A DNA stretch of 64,000 bases from Pseudorhodoferax sp965279475. Lineage in GTDB: Bacteria; Pseudomonadota; Gammaproteobacteria; Burkholderiales; Burkholderiaceae_C. Location of the stretch: positions 868,001-932,000 of the forward strand of contig CBDIIA010000003.1 of the NCBI GenBank assembly GCA_965279475.1. The letters are read 5' to 3'. This document shows, piece by piece, positions 1-7,402 of the stretch; position 1 is the stretch's first letter, and the number at the start of each line of letters is the position of its first letter. A program made the translations under genes and the position numbers. The notes beneath the pieces were generated by a model. It did not search any database. It saw only the letters and a list, made by a program, of their open reading frames with translations, and was not told the DNA's origin.

Positions 1-111
1 GTGAGCACGCTCGAAGGCTCAGGCGATGACGCCAGGGCGCAGATCAACTTTCCGCGGCACGGCGTGAAGTGGCTGGCGCTGGCGGTGGCGAAGTTGACGC
101 CCGTGGTGTGA
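1..111 (+). CDS. uvrD: 3' end of UvrD-type DNA helicase II (partial)
   Basis: The window opens inside a reading frame whose last 36 codons end in TGA at 109-111. The visible tail ends with GVKWLALAVAKL, which matches the conserved C-terminal tail of UvrD/PcrA superfamily 1 helicases (E. coli UvrD ends with a GIKWLVAAYARL-type stretch as I remember it). This C-terminal Tudor-like segment contacts partners such as RNA polymerase or UvrB in the family. The helicase motor domains lie upstream of the window, so identity rests on this tail only. UvrD unwinds DNA in nucleotide excision and mismatch repair. Confidence 0.6.
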   Translation: MSTLEGSGDDARAQINFPRHGVKWLALAVAKLTPVV

Positions 112-187
112 GCGGCGCCGAGAGAAAATCCCAACTGGCCCGCAGCAGCGTTTCAGCCGATCATCTGCATTTTTTCGGTGCCGCGAC

Positions 188-475
188 ATGACCACGATCC
201 AGCTCGACCTCGACCAGTTCCGCAGCCTGATGACCGACGCCGGTTACGACGAAGTGCTGGAGCGCCAATGGGCGCCGCAGCAGGTCGTGCCCACGCACAG
301 CCATCCGTTCGAAGCCAACGCGGTGGTGGTGCAGGGCGAGATGTGGCTGCGCGTCGAGGGTGAGCCAGAGAGGCGTTTGCTGGCCGGCGATCGATTCCAC
401 CTCAGGCCCGACGTGCCGCACGACGAGCGCTATGGTCCTGACGGCGCAACCTACTGGGTCGCGCGCAAGGCTTGA
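188..475 (+). CDS. Small single-domain cupin protein
   Basis: This 95-residue protein is a single cupin barrel. The first cupin motif is visible as HSH at residues 37-39 followed by a glutamate at 42 and a glycine-containing turn (VVVQGE), and a second motif around PDVPHDE near residue 77 supplies the last histidine. Such small cupins bind a divalent metal and act as isomerases, dioxygenases or sensors; the substrate cannot be told here. It stands alone between uvrD and the convergent deacetylase gene, with 13 bases to that gene's stop. ATG at 188 is the only sensible start. Confidence 0.75.
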   Translation: MTTIQLDLDQFRSLMTDAGYDEVLERQWAPQQVVPTHSHPFEANAVVVQGEMWLRVEGEPERRLLAGDRFHLRPDVPHDERYGPDGATYWVARKA

Positions 476-488
476 CGTTCTCTGCTTG

Positions 489-1388
489 TCAAGTCTGGTC
501 GGTCTCGGCCGCCAGCACGTTCGCCGCATGCGCCGCAATCTCCCCGCTGCGCGCAATCCACAACCGGTCTTTCACCGTCTCCAGATGCGCGAACAGCCGC
601 CGCAGCTGCCGCAGCCGGAACGCATGCATCAGGTACGGGTGCAGCGACAGGTTGAACACGATGGGTTGCCGCCGGCTTTGCAGCAGCATTTCGTCGACCT
701 GGTCGATCAGCGCATCGACCCACACGTCGGGCGGCCACTTGGCGCCGTGCAGCACGGTGATGTCGTTGGTGGGGCGGGCATAGGGCAGGGCGATCAGCGG
801 GCCGTGGGCGGTGCGCAGCCATAGTGGCTGGTCGTCCACCATCCAGTCCATCACGTAGCCGTAGCCGTTGGCTTTCAGCAGATCGGGCGTGCGGGCGGTC
901 TCGTTGACCCAGGGGCCCATCCAGCCGCGCGGGGCCTGGCCTTCCTCGGCGGTGAGGCGCGCGGTGACGGCGGCGATCATCTGCGACTCGCGGGCCTCGT
1001 CCATCTCGGCCTGGCGCTCGGCGTTGGTGTGGCCGTGGCCGACGATCTCGTCGCCGCGGCGGCGCAGCGCGGGGGCGATCTGCGGGCAGCTGTCGTAGAC
1101 GGCGGTGTTCAGCAGGGCGCTGGCCGGCAGAGCGAACTCGTCCAGCAGTTCGAGCAGGCGCCAGATGCCGACACGGTTGCCCCAGTCGCGCCAGCCGTGG
1201 TTCACCACGTCGGGCTCGGGCTGGCGCGGGTTCAGCTCGGGTCCCATGCCTTCGCCGAACGGAAAGGCCTCGACGTTGACCGCGATGTACAGCGCCAGTC
1301 GCGCGCCGTTGGGCCAGTCGTAGACCGGGCGCTCGACGATGGGCGAGTAGGCGTAGCGGCCATGCGTGGCCAGCAGGGGGAGGGTCAT
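489..1388 (-). CDS. Polysaccharide deacetylase family protein (PuuE/allantoinase-like)
   Basis: The 299-residue product carries the NodB/polysaccharide deacetylase fold in the short cytosolic form used by PuuE-type allantoinases: no signal peptide, an N-terminal YDWPNGARLA segment, GHGHTN metal-site motif near residue 140, and a late SLHPYL motif near residue 255. PuuE-type members hydrolyse cyclic or linear amides in purine catabolism, so a ureide or amide product of the cluster is a plausible substrate (inference). It is the last gene of the leftward operon. Its ATG at 1386-1388 overlaps the TGA of the ring-opening amidohydrolase by four bases, implying translational coupling. A longer open frame upstream to 1721 is only overlap with the neighbour. 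Confidence 0.8.
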   Translation of the reverse strand: MTLPLLATHGRYAYSPIVERPVYDWPNGARLALYIAVNVEAFPFGEGMGPELNPRQPEPDVVNHGWRDWGNRVGIWRLLELLDEFALPASALLNTAVYDSCPQIAPALRRRGDEIVGHGHTNAERQAEMDEARESQMIAAVTARLTAEEGQAPRGWMGPWVNETARTPDLLKANGYGYVMDWMVDDQPLWLRTAHGPLIALPYARPTNDITVLHGAKWPPDVWVDALIDQVDEMLLQSRRQPIVFNLSLHPYLMHAFRLRQLRRLFAHLETVKDRLWIARSGEIAAHAANVLAAETDQT

Positions 1389-2440
1389 GGCGTCGTTCCT
1401 TTCACGATGACGGCCACCACGCCGCCGCCGGCAGGCGCCTGCTGCACCGGGTCGCCGGAGACGAAGAAACGTGTGCTGCCGAACAGGCTGCCGACCACAC
1501 CCGATTGCACCGAGCGCATCAGGCTGTCGGGCGCGGCGGCCGAGGTGAAGATGGCCGTGCGTGCGCCGCGGATGCGGCCATCGGACTGCGGGCCGGCCTT
1601 GCTCAATACCGCGAGTACGCGGCCCGGTTCGGTCAGCTCGCCGGCCGCGTCGAAGTGCAACCCCATTGCCAGCAGCAGCCGGCGGATCGTGCCGGCGTCG
1701 AGCATGTCGGCCGGGTGGCACACACCGATGCGCAGGCTGCCGGGGGCGGCGGGTGCCGTGGCGGGCGCGTTGCCCAGCACCACGGCCTCGATGCAGTCCT
1801 GCTCGGGGCCGGCAAAGGTCATCGCGCGCCGGCTGAACAGCGTGGCATCGGCGGCGATGGCACTGGCCGGAATGCGGGCGCGGTCGATCTCGCCCAGCGC
1901 CACGGCAACACCCAGCGCGGCGATGGCCCGGCCGCGGTGCTGGTCGCTGCGCCAGGCCTCGTGCGGGCGGCTGCCGGCCAGCAGCGTGGGCAGCTTGACG
2001 ATGGCCAGCGCCGCCTCGTCGGGCCCAAGTTCGCCGTCCACACAGGCCTGCCGCACGCAGTCGGCCACCGCGTCGATCGCGGCCTCGATGCCCACCCGAT
2101 CGGGCGCGAGCGGCGCCGACCGTGCGATGCCGAAACGCAGGTCGCCTGCGGCCGTCGGTGTGCTGGCAGTCCGCCGCAGCAGCGCGTAGCCGCCCGGCGT
2201 GGCCGCACCTTCGCAGCCGTTGGCCAGCACGGCGACGGCGCGGCCCCGGGCCGTGAGCGTGCCCAGCATCGGGTCGAGCACGCTGCGCGACAGCTGGCGC
2301 GCAAAGTCGTTCGGTGCGGTGTGGCCCTCGGTCTTCACCAGAACGGCCAGGCGCTCGACCGACGCCAGGTCACCCAGCACAGCGGCCAGCTGGCTGTAGT
2401 CGCCCGGGTGGGCCATGTCGAACCAGTGGACTTCGGTCAT
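1385..2440 (-). CDS. Ring-opening amidohydrolase of the cyanuric acid amidohydrolase/barbiturase family, divergent
   Basis: The 351-residue length and three-fold internal repeat match AtzD/TrzD/barbiturase, which open cyanuric or barbituric acid rings. Recognisable family landmarks are VKTEG with Lys36 and NDFAR in domain A, VKLPTL with Lys149 in domain B, and Lys281, DGRIRG and VSGDPVQQAPAGGG with Ser328 in domain C. So all three active-site lysines appear retained. The serine of the usual SGGTEG motif in domain A is replaced (ANGCEG, 73-78), and the SASAG serine of domain B is not recognisable around residues 203-211. Only the domain C serine is obvious. A changed substrate or mechanism is likely. 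ATGA overlaps link it to both neighbours. Confidence 0.75.
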   Translation of the reverse strand: MTEVHWFDMAHPGDYSQLAAVLGDLASVERLAVLVKTEGHTAPNDFARQLSRSVLDPMLGTLTARGRAVAVLANGCEGAATPGGYALLRRTASTPTAAGDLRFGIARSAPLAPDRVGIEAAIDAVADCVRQACVDGELGPDEAALAIVKLPTLLAGSRPHEAWRSDQHRGRAIAALGVAVALGEIDRARIPASAIAADATLFSRRAMTFAGPEQDCIEAVVLGNAPATAPAAPGSLRIGVCHPADMLDAGTIRRLLLAMGLHFDAAGELTEPGRVLAVLSKAGPQSDGRIRGARTAIFTSAAAPDSLMRSVQSGVVGSLFGSTRFFVSGDPVQQAPAGGGVVAVIVKGTTP

Positions 2441-3894
2441 GCCGGCGTGGGCAACTCAGAGTGGTCGTGCACTTCGAAGCGCTGAGCGTGCTGCGCCGCA
2501 TCGCCTAGGAACAGCGCCCGTGTCACGCCCGAGATGATGCGCGGCGCGGTGTACTTGATGTTGCTGTTCGATGCCGCGCTCGGCCCCATCGACAAGGTGG
2601 CCGCGCGGGTGATCGTGAACAGGCGCTCGAGCCAGGGCGCCGTGCCCGGCGTCTTCTCGGTGAACTGCGCGAAGCGGCCGAGGTAGGGGAAGGCTTCCAA
2701 CCGCGGCTCGGCCAGTGCCGCCGGCGGCCGGTAGCGCTCCCCCCACAAGGCCACGTGCGGCAGCAGGCCGGCGAACTCGGGGCGGGCCGCCAGGTCGACA
2801 AAGGCGCCGGTGGCCGCGAACACGAAGTCGAAACGCTCTTCGCCCTGCGGCGTGGTGACGACGGCCTGGCCGCCTTCCTCGCGCACCGCGCGCCAGGGTG
2901 TGGCCGGCCGCATCGTGAAGCCCGGCAAGGCGACGGCGCGGTCGAAGGTCGGCTGCGGCGGCGGCTGGCCGATCGCATAGAGGCGCTGCAGGTAGAGCCA
3001 GCGTTGCGCATCCGGCAGCTCGGGGTAGTGCGCGAGGAACCCGGCGAATTCCATCCATCGGCGCGGGTTGGTGCGCGGCAGTTCGGGCCGGCGGAAGCAC
3101 AGCACGGCTTCGCGCGCGCCGGCTTCCAGCGCGGCGATGGCGGTGTCGAACGCGGCCGCGCCTGAACCCAGCAGGCCGACGCGTTTGCCGGCCAGCGCCG
3201 AGAAGTCGATCGGCCACTCGCTGGTGTGCGCGTACAGGCTCTTCGGCAGTCGCGAGGTGATGAACTCGGGCACTGCATGCCCGCCCGAACCTTCGGCACC
3301 GCTGGCGAACACCACCGTGCGTGCCCAGGCCAGCTGTTCGCCGGTGGGGGTCTGCAGCCGCAGGCGAAAGAGCTTGCAGTCGTCCGCGCTCGGCCAGGGC
3401 TCGACGGCCGTCACCTCGACGCCGTTGACCACGTCGACCCCGGTCACCTCGCGGTACCAGCCGAGGTAGGCCTGCCAGTCAGGCCGCGAGATGCGGAACA
3501 GCTGGTCCCACCCCTCGCTGCCGTGCTGCGCTTCGTACCAGGCCTGGAAGGTCAGGCTGGCGTTGCCCAGGTCGTGGCCGGTGTGGCGCTTGGGCGTGCG
3601 CAGCATCTTCATGCGCGCGAAGGTCATCCACGGGCCTTCCTGCCCGGCCGGATTGCGGTCGAACACCCGCACGCGTGGCACGCATTCGCGCTGCAGGCCG
3701 TGGGCGATGGTCAGGCCGAACTGGCCGCCGCCGACGATGGCGCACTGCAGCACCTGCTCGGGCGCGACACCGGGCGCGATGCGGGCCAGCAGCGGAGCAT
3801 CGAGGTCGAGCACCCAGGGCTTGTCGGGGTAGGCGAGGTAGTCCAGGTCGCGCCGCACGCGTGCGTTCAGTGCCGACAGCGCTTCATGCTGCAT
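2437..3894 (-). CDS. FAD-dependent oxidoreductase with two Rossmann sites (flavin monooxygenase-like)
   Basis: The 485-residue protein has an N-terminal dinucleotide-binding motif (AIVGGGQFG near residues 48-56) and a second one (VGLLGSGAAAFD near 235-247), the layout of class B flavoprotein monooxygenases and related FAD/NAD(P)H oxidoreductases. A VFAATGAFVD stretch near 365 resembles the ATG motif of these enzymes. It could oxygenate a ring or side chain of the cluster's substrate. The start at ATG 3894 gives MQHEALSAL and overlaps the end of the LysR gene by 11 bases; an upstream in-frame extension to 3945 is rejected because it lies deep in lysR. The stop overlaps the next gene's ATG (2437-2440). 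Confidence 0.75.
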   Translation of the reverse strand: MQHEALSALNARVRRDLDYLAYPDKPWVLDLDAPLLARIAPGVAPEQVLQCAIVGGGQFGLTIAHGLQRECVPRVRVFDRNPAGQEGPWMTFARMKMLRTPKRHTGHDLGNASLTFQAWYEAQHGSEGWDQLFRISRPDWQAYLGWYREVTGVDVVNGVEVTAVEPWPSADDCKLFRLRLQTPTGEQLAWARTVVFASGAEGSGGHAVPEFITSRLPKSLYAHTSEWPIDFSALAGKRVGLLGSGAAAFDTAIAALEAGAREAVLCFRRPELPRTNPRRWMEFAGFLAHYPELPDAQRWLYLQRLYAIGQPPPQPTFDRAVALPGFTMRPATPWRAVREEGGQAVVTTPQGEERFDFVFAATGAFVDLAARPEFAGLLPHVALWGERYRPPAALAEPRLEAFPYLGRFAQFTEKTPGTAPWLERLFTITRAATLSMGPSAASNSNIKYTAPRIISGVTRALFLGDAAQHAQRFEVHDHSELPTPA

Positions 3895-4786
3895 GGGGAA
3901 TCTCCATCTTCGGGTGGTTGCGGCCGAGGCCGACGAATTGCGCAAGCGCCTGCGAGTCGTTGTCGAGCCGCCATGAGATCGCGACCTGCACCGCGTGGTG
4001 GCCTTCGACCAGCGGCCGGTAGACCACGTCGCGCACCTCCAGGTCGCGCAGCTCGTCGCTGACGATGCCGATGCCCATGCCCGCCGCCACCAGCCCGGGC
4101 ACGATCGGCATGTGGATCGCCTCGTGCGCGATCTGCAGGTTGAGCTTGGCCTTGCTCAGCATCGTCATCAGCTGCGAATGGAAGCCCGGCCCCAGGCGGC
4201 GCTGCGGCGTGATCAGCGGCTCGCCCTGCAGGTCGGCCAGCGACACCTCGTGCCGGCGCGCCAGCGGGTGCTGCACGTGCACGGCGATGACGAACGAGCG
4301 TTGCGCGATCACGCGCGAGGTCAGGCCTGGCTCGTTGCGCAGCGGCCGGCCGATGGCGGCGTCGACCTGGCGGCCGTACAGCGCCTCGATCTGCTTGTCG
4401 GTCAGCATCTCGACCAGGCGCAGCGCCACGTCGGGCATCTGCTCGCGGGCGCGCTGCATCAGCGCCGGCACGACGTCGAACACGCTGGAGCCGGTGAACG
4501 CCACCACCAGCTGGCCACCCGCGCCCTGCGCGGCGCGGCGCGTGGCCTCGCGCGCCATCGGCAGGCGTTCGAGGATGTCGCTCGCATGCTTGACGAACTC
4601 GCGCCCGGCGTCGGTCAGCACGCTGCCGCGCGGGCCGCGCACCAGCAGCGGCAGGCCGACCTCGGCCTCGAGTTCCTTGATGGCCTGGCTCAGCGAAGGC
4701 TGCGAGATGCGCAGGTTGGCCGCGGCGCGGGTCACGTTGCCCACGGCCGCGATGGCCTCGAAGTAACGCAGGTGCCGCAGCTCCAT
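3884..4786 (-). CDS. LysR-family transcriptional regulator embedded in the catabolic operon
   Basis: The 300-residue product begins MELRHLRYFEAIA and has the LysR winged helix-turn-helix (AAANLRISQPSLSQAIKELE, about 20-39) followed by a periplasmic-binding-like effector domain. LysR proteins usually activate target promoters when the pathway substrate or an intermediate binds. Unusually, this gene is not divergent from its targets but sits inside the operon: its ATG shares one base with the TGA of the dehydrogenase gene (TGATG at 4784-4788), and it overlaps the oxidoreductase gene downstream. It is therefore likely co-expressed with the pathway, allowing positive feedback. Its DNA site could be in the divergent region 8593-8857. 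Confidence 0.88.
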   Translation of the reverse strand: MELRHLRYFEAIAAVGNVTRAAANLRISQPSLSQAIKELEAEVGLPLLVRGPRGSVLTDAGREFVKHASDILERLPMAREATRRAAQGAGGQLVVAFTGSSVFDVVPALMQRAREQMPDVALRLVEMLTDKQIEALYGRQVDAAIGRPLRNEPGLTSRVIAQRSFVIAVHVQHPLARRHEVSLADLQGEPLITPQRRLGPGFHSQLMTMLSKAKLNLQIAHEAIHMPIVPGLVAAGMGIGIVSDELRDLEVRDVVYRPLVEGHHAVQVAISWRLDNDSQALAQFVGLGRNHPKMEIPHAA

Positions 4787-5691
4787 CACGCGGCTTCCGG
4801 TGCGAACGCAAGGCACAGCCGGTCGACCGCGGCGCGGGTCGCGGAGTCCATGGAGGCCGCCTCGGTCCGCGCCAGCTGCATGTCCTTCTGCAGCCAGCCG
4901 AACAAGGCCAGCAGATCGCCCTGGTGGCCAGCCAGTGCCACGTGGTGTTGTACCAACTGCGCCGAATGGGCCGAGCCGGCCGCCAGCGCCTGCAGCCAGG
5001 CCGTGGTGTCGAGCCCGGCGCCGCGTGCGAAGCGTGTGGCGGCGAACAGGCCCAGGTTGGTGCCGGCGATGGCCAGCTGGTTCGCCAGCTTGCCGGCCTG
5101 GCCCGCGCCGGCCTCGCCGAGATGCACGCTGGTGGCGCAATAGGCGCCGAGCACGGGTGTGGCCACGCGCACGGCCTGCGGTGTGCCGCCGAGCATCGCC
5201 GACAGCGTGCCCAGGATCGCGCCGCGCACGCCACCCGACAGTGGCGCGTCGACCGCGTGGGCGCCCTGCTCGGCGCAGCAGCCCGCAATGCGGCGCGCCA
5301 GCGCCACGTCGGTGGTGGTGTGGTCGATCACGGCCAGGCCGCTGCCGGCCACATCGGCCACGGCCTGGGCCAACCCGTCTTCGCCGAACCAGATCGCCGC
5401 CAGCGCCGCCGCATCGGTCACGCAGCTGACGAGGGCCCAGCCCACCGCGTGCGAGGACGCGGCCAGCGTCGTGCGCAGGGCATCGCCCGGCGTGGTACAG
5501 GGCAGGGCCGTGGCACCGGTCGCGGCCAGCTGCTGTCGTGCCGCGGCATGAGGGTCGAAGCCGGCGACGGTGAAGCCCGCCGCGAGCAGACGCCGCGCGA
5601 TCGGCATGCCCATCGCGCCCAGGCCGAACAGCAGCACGTGCGAGGGGCCGGTCTCCGGCGGCAGCGACGAAGTTTCGCCCGGCAGGTTCAT
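4786..5691 (-). CDS. NAD(P)-dependent beta-hydroxyacid dehydrogenase (3-hydroxyisobutyrate dehydrogenase family)
   Basis: The 301-residue protein has the N-terminal NAD(P)-binding motif GLGAMG (23-28), the substrate-binding DAPLSGG motif (148-154) and the catalytic lysine in GQAGKLANQ (Lys201) expected of the HIBADH/tartronate semialdehyde reductase family. It would interconvert a beta-hydroxyacid and an aldehyde or keto acid. Products of ureide catabolism such as tartronate semialdehyde or malonate semialdehyde are reasonable guesses; in the Rut pyrimidine pathway RutE/YdfG plays the comparable semialdehyde-reducing role. It overlaps the nitrilase gene upstream by four bases (ATGA, 5688-5691) and touches lysR downstream. 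Confidence 0.85.
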   Translation of the reverse strand: MNLPGETSSLPPETGPSHVLLFGLGAMGMPIARRLLAAGFTVAGFDPHAAARQQLAATGATALPCTTPGDALRTTLAASSHAVGWALVSCVTDAAALAAIWFGEDGLAQAVADVAGSGLAVIDHTTTDVALARRIAGCCAEQGAHAVDAPLSGGVRGAILGTLSAMLGGTPQAVRVATPVLGAYCATSVHLGEAGAGQAGKLANQLAIAGTNLGLFAATRFARGAGLDTTAWLQALAAGSAHSAQLVQHHVALAGHQGDLLALFGWLQKDMQLARTEAASMDSATRAAVDRLCLAFAPEAA

Positions 5692-6677
5692 GCCCGGCCC
5701 TGCGGGTGGTACTGCAGCGACAGCACATCCGGCCGGCCGTAGTGGCCATTGGTGTCGATGATCGACTTGGCGATCTTCACCATGTTGGCCGGGCAGTCGG
5801 CGTAGACGATGGTGTCGCCGTAGACCGGCCCGACCAGCGGCACGCCGGCCGGCGACACCACCATGCTGCCGCCGCGCGCGTAGCCGATGTTGAGCGAATC
5901 GCGCATCGGGAAGTCGGCCGGGATGTCCTGTGGCTCGATGATGCCCACCGCGCACAGCACGAAGGCGCCCGACTCGTTGGCATGAGCGCGGCACGACGCG
6001 TAGCCGATGAAGTAGCGGCCTTCCGGGTCTTCCTCCTGCAGCTTCGGGCCGGTCCAGACGTTGAACGCGCCGGGGTAGACGGCGACGTGGAAGTCTTCGC
6101 CCTGCTCGATCAGCCGGGCGCGCGCCAGCGTCATCACGTGCTCGCCGCAGATCAGCCCGCCGATGCGGCCGATCGGCGTGGCCTGCGTGTAGAGATCGTC
6201 GCCCCGGCCCTGGCCCCAGAACGCGGACTCGACGAAGGTCGGGCGTAGCTTGCGGTGCTTGCCGACGATGCTGCCGTCGGCACCGATGGTCAGCAGCGTG
6301 TTGTAGACCGTGTGGCAGCCGGGCCGCTCGTCGACCTCATTGCAGCCCATCACGACGATGGCGCCGGCCTGCGCGGCCGCATCGCACAGCCGCCGCGAGG
6401 CATCGCTCGGGATCAGCAGCGCGTTGTCGTAGAAGCGCGTGCGCACCGCCATCCAGGCGTCGGCGTTGCTGTTCCAGCCTTCGTCCCAGTACGGGTAGCC
6501 GGCCAGCCAGGTCTCGCTGAAGACGATGAGTTCGGCGCCGCCGGCCGCGGCCTCTGCGATCTTGCGGCAGGCCTTGTCGACGCTGGCCTCCAGGTCGAGA
6601 AAGCAGGGCGGCGTCTGCACGATGGCCACGCGCACGCTGCCGCGCCCGCCCATGATCTTCGACGACGCATCGGTCAT
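5688..6677 (-). CDS. Nitrilase/cyanide hydratase-family carbon-nitrogen hydrolase
   Basis: The 329-residue product shows the nitrilase-superfamily Glu-Lys-Cys triad: Glu55 in FSETW, Lys143 in KHRKLRPT and Cys177 in LICGEH. The FSETWLAGYPYW and GLICGEHVMTLAR context fits the branch 1 nitrilase type rather than amidases such as beta-ureidopropionase, although the superfamily contains both. It would hydrolyse a nitrile, or an amide or ureide with release of ammonia. The start ATG 6675-6677 overlaps the upstream isochorismatase-like stop as ATGA, and the same overlap joins it to the dehydrogenase gene downstream. Position in the operon suggests it acts on a ring-opened intermediate. Confidence 0.88.
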   Translation of the reverse strand: MTDASSKIMGGRGSVRVAIVQTPPCFLDLEASVDKACRKIAEAAAGGAELIVFSETWLAGYPYWDEGWNSNADAWMAVRTRFYDNALLIPSDASRRLCDAAAQAGAIVVMGCNEVDERPGCHTVYNTLLTIGADGSIVGKHRKLRPTFVESAFWGQGRGDDLYTQATPIGRIGGLICGEHVMTLARARLIEQGEDFHVAVYPGAFNVWTGPKLQEEDPEGRYFIGYASCRAHANESGAFVLCAVGIIEPQDIPADFPMRDSLNIGYARGGSMVVSPAGVPLVGPVYGDTIVYADCPANMVKIAKSIIDTNGHYGRPDVLSLQYHPQGRA

Positions 6678-7402
6678 GCGGGCACGGCCAGGGCTGCGAC
6701 GGAAGATGCAGCCGGTCCACCGGCCGCCTGCTCGAGCGCCGCCAGCGGCGCGACCCAGCCGAAGAAGCGCTCCACGTTCCACAGCGTCGCCTCCTTCAGG
6801 AACGGCGGGCCGGCGTGGTGGGTGGCGTCCTCGACCAGCAGCACGAAGTATTCGAGCCCGTAGGCATCGCGCAGCGAGGTCTCCACGCAGACGTTGGTGG
6901 CCACGCCGCAGAACAGCAGGTTGCGGATGCGGCGTGCGCGCAGCAGCTGGTCGAGCGAGGTGCCGCTGAAGGCGCTGTAGCGCGACTTGCGCACGATGGG
7001 CTCGCTGCTGTGGGGCGCGAGTTCGTCGACCAGCGCGTAATCCCAGGTTCCGTCGGTGATCAGCTGGCGGTGCAGCTCGGGCCGCTCGCGCATCAAGACC
7101 TGCGCCTCCGACTTGTGCCATACCGGCGCGCTGGGGCCGCCCACGCACAGGTGCTGCGCGTCGAAGCCGCTCTGGATGAACACCACCTGCACACCGGCCC
7201 GCCGCGCGGCGGCGATGGTATCGACGACACGGGCGATGGTCTGCGGCGCGTGGCCCAGGTCGTAGCCGACGTTGTCGAAGTAGCCGCCGGCCTTGAGGAA
7301 GCCGTTCTGCATGTCGACCACGATCAGCGCGGTCTCGTCCGCCCGCCAGTCGACGGCATGCGGCCGTGCATCGATGTGCAGCGAGGTTGAGGAGGTTGTC
7401 AT
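6674..7402 (-). CDS. Isochorismatase-fold cysteine hydrolase, RutB (ureidoacrylate amidohydrolase)-like
   Basis: The 242-residue enzyme has the Asp-Lys-Cys triad of this fold: Asp30 in IVVDMQNGF, Lys139 in VRKSRYSAF and Cys172 in GVATNVCVE. The stretches WDYALVDEL, RKSRYSAF and LEYFVLLVEDATHHAG closely recall RutB, which cleaves (peroxy)ureidoacrylate to carbamate and aminoacrylate in pyrimidine ring degradation. No rutA, rutC or rutG is nearby, so the enzyme seems to have been recruited to another ring-cleavage route. It overlaps the Rieske gene by ATGA at 7399-7402 and the nitrilase gene downstream, so ring oxygenation followed by ureide hydrolysis is the natural reading. Confidence 0.85.
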   Translation of the reverse strand: MTTSSTSLHIDARPHAVDWRADETALIVVDMQNGFLKAGGYFDNVGYDLGHAPQTIARVVDTIAAARRAGVQVVFIQSGFDAQHLCVGGPSAPVWHKSEAQVLMRERPELHRQLITDGTWDYALVDELAPHSSEPIVRKSRYSAFSGTSLDQLLRARRIRNLLFCGVATNVCVETSLRDAYGLEYFVLLVEDATHHAGPPFLKEATLWNVERFFGWVAPLAALEQAAGGPAASSVAALAVPA

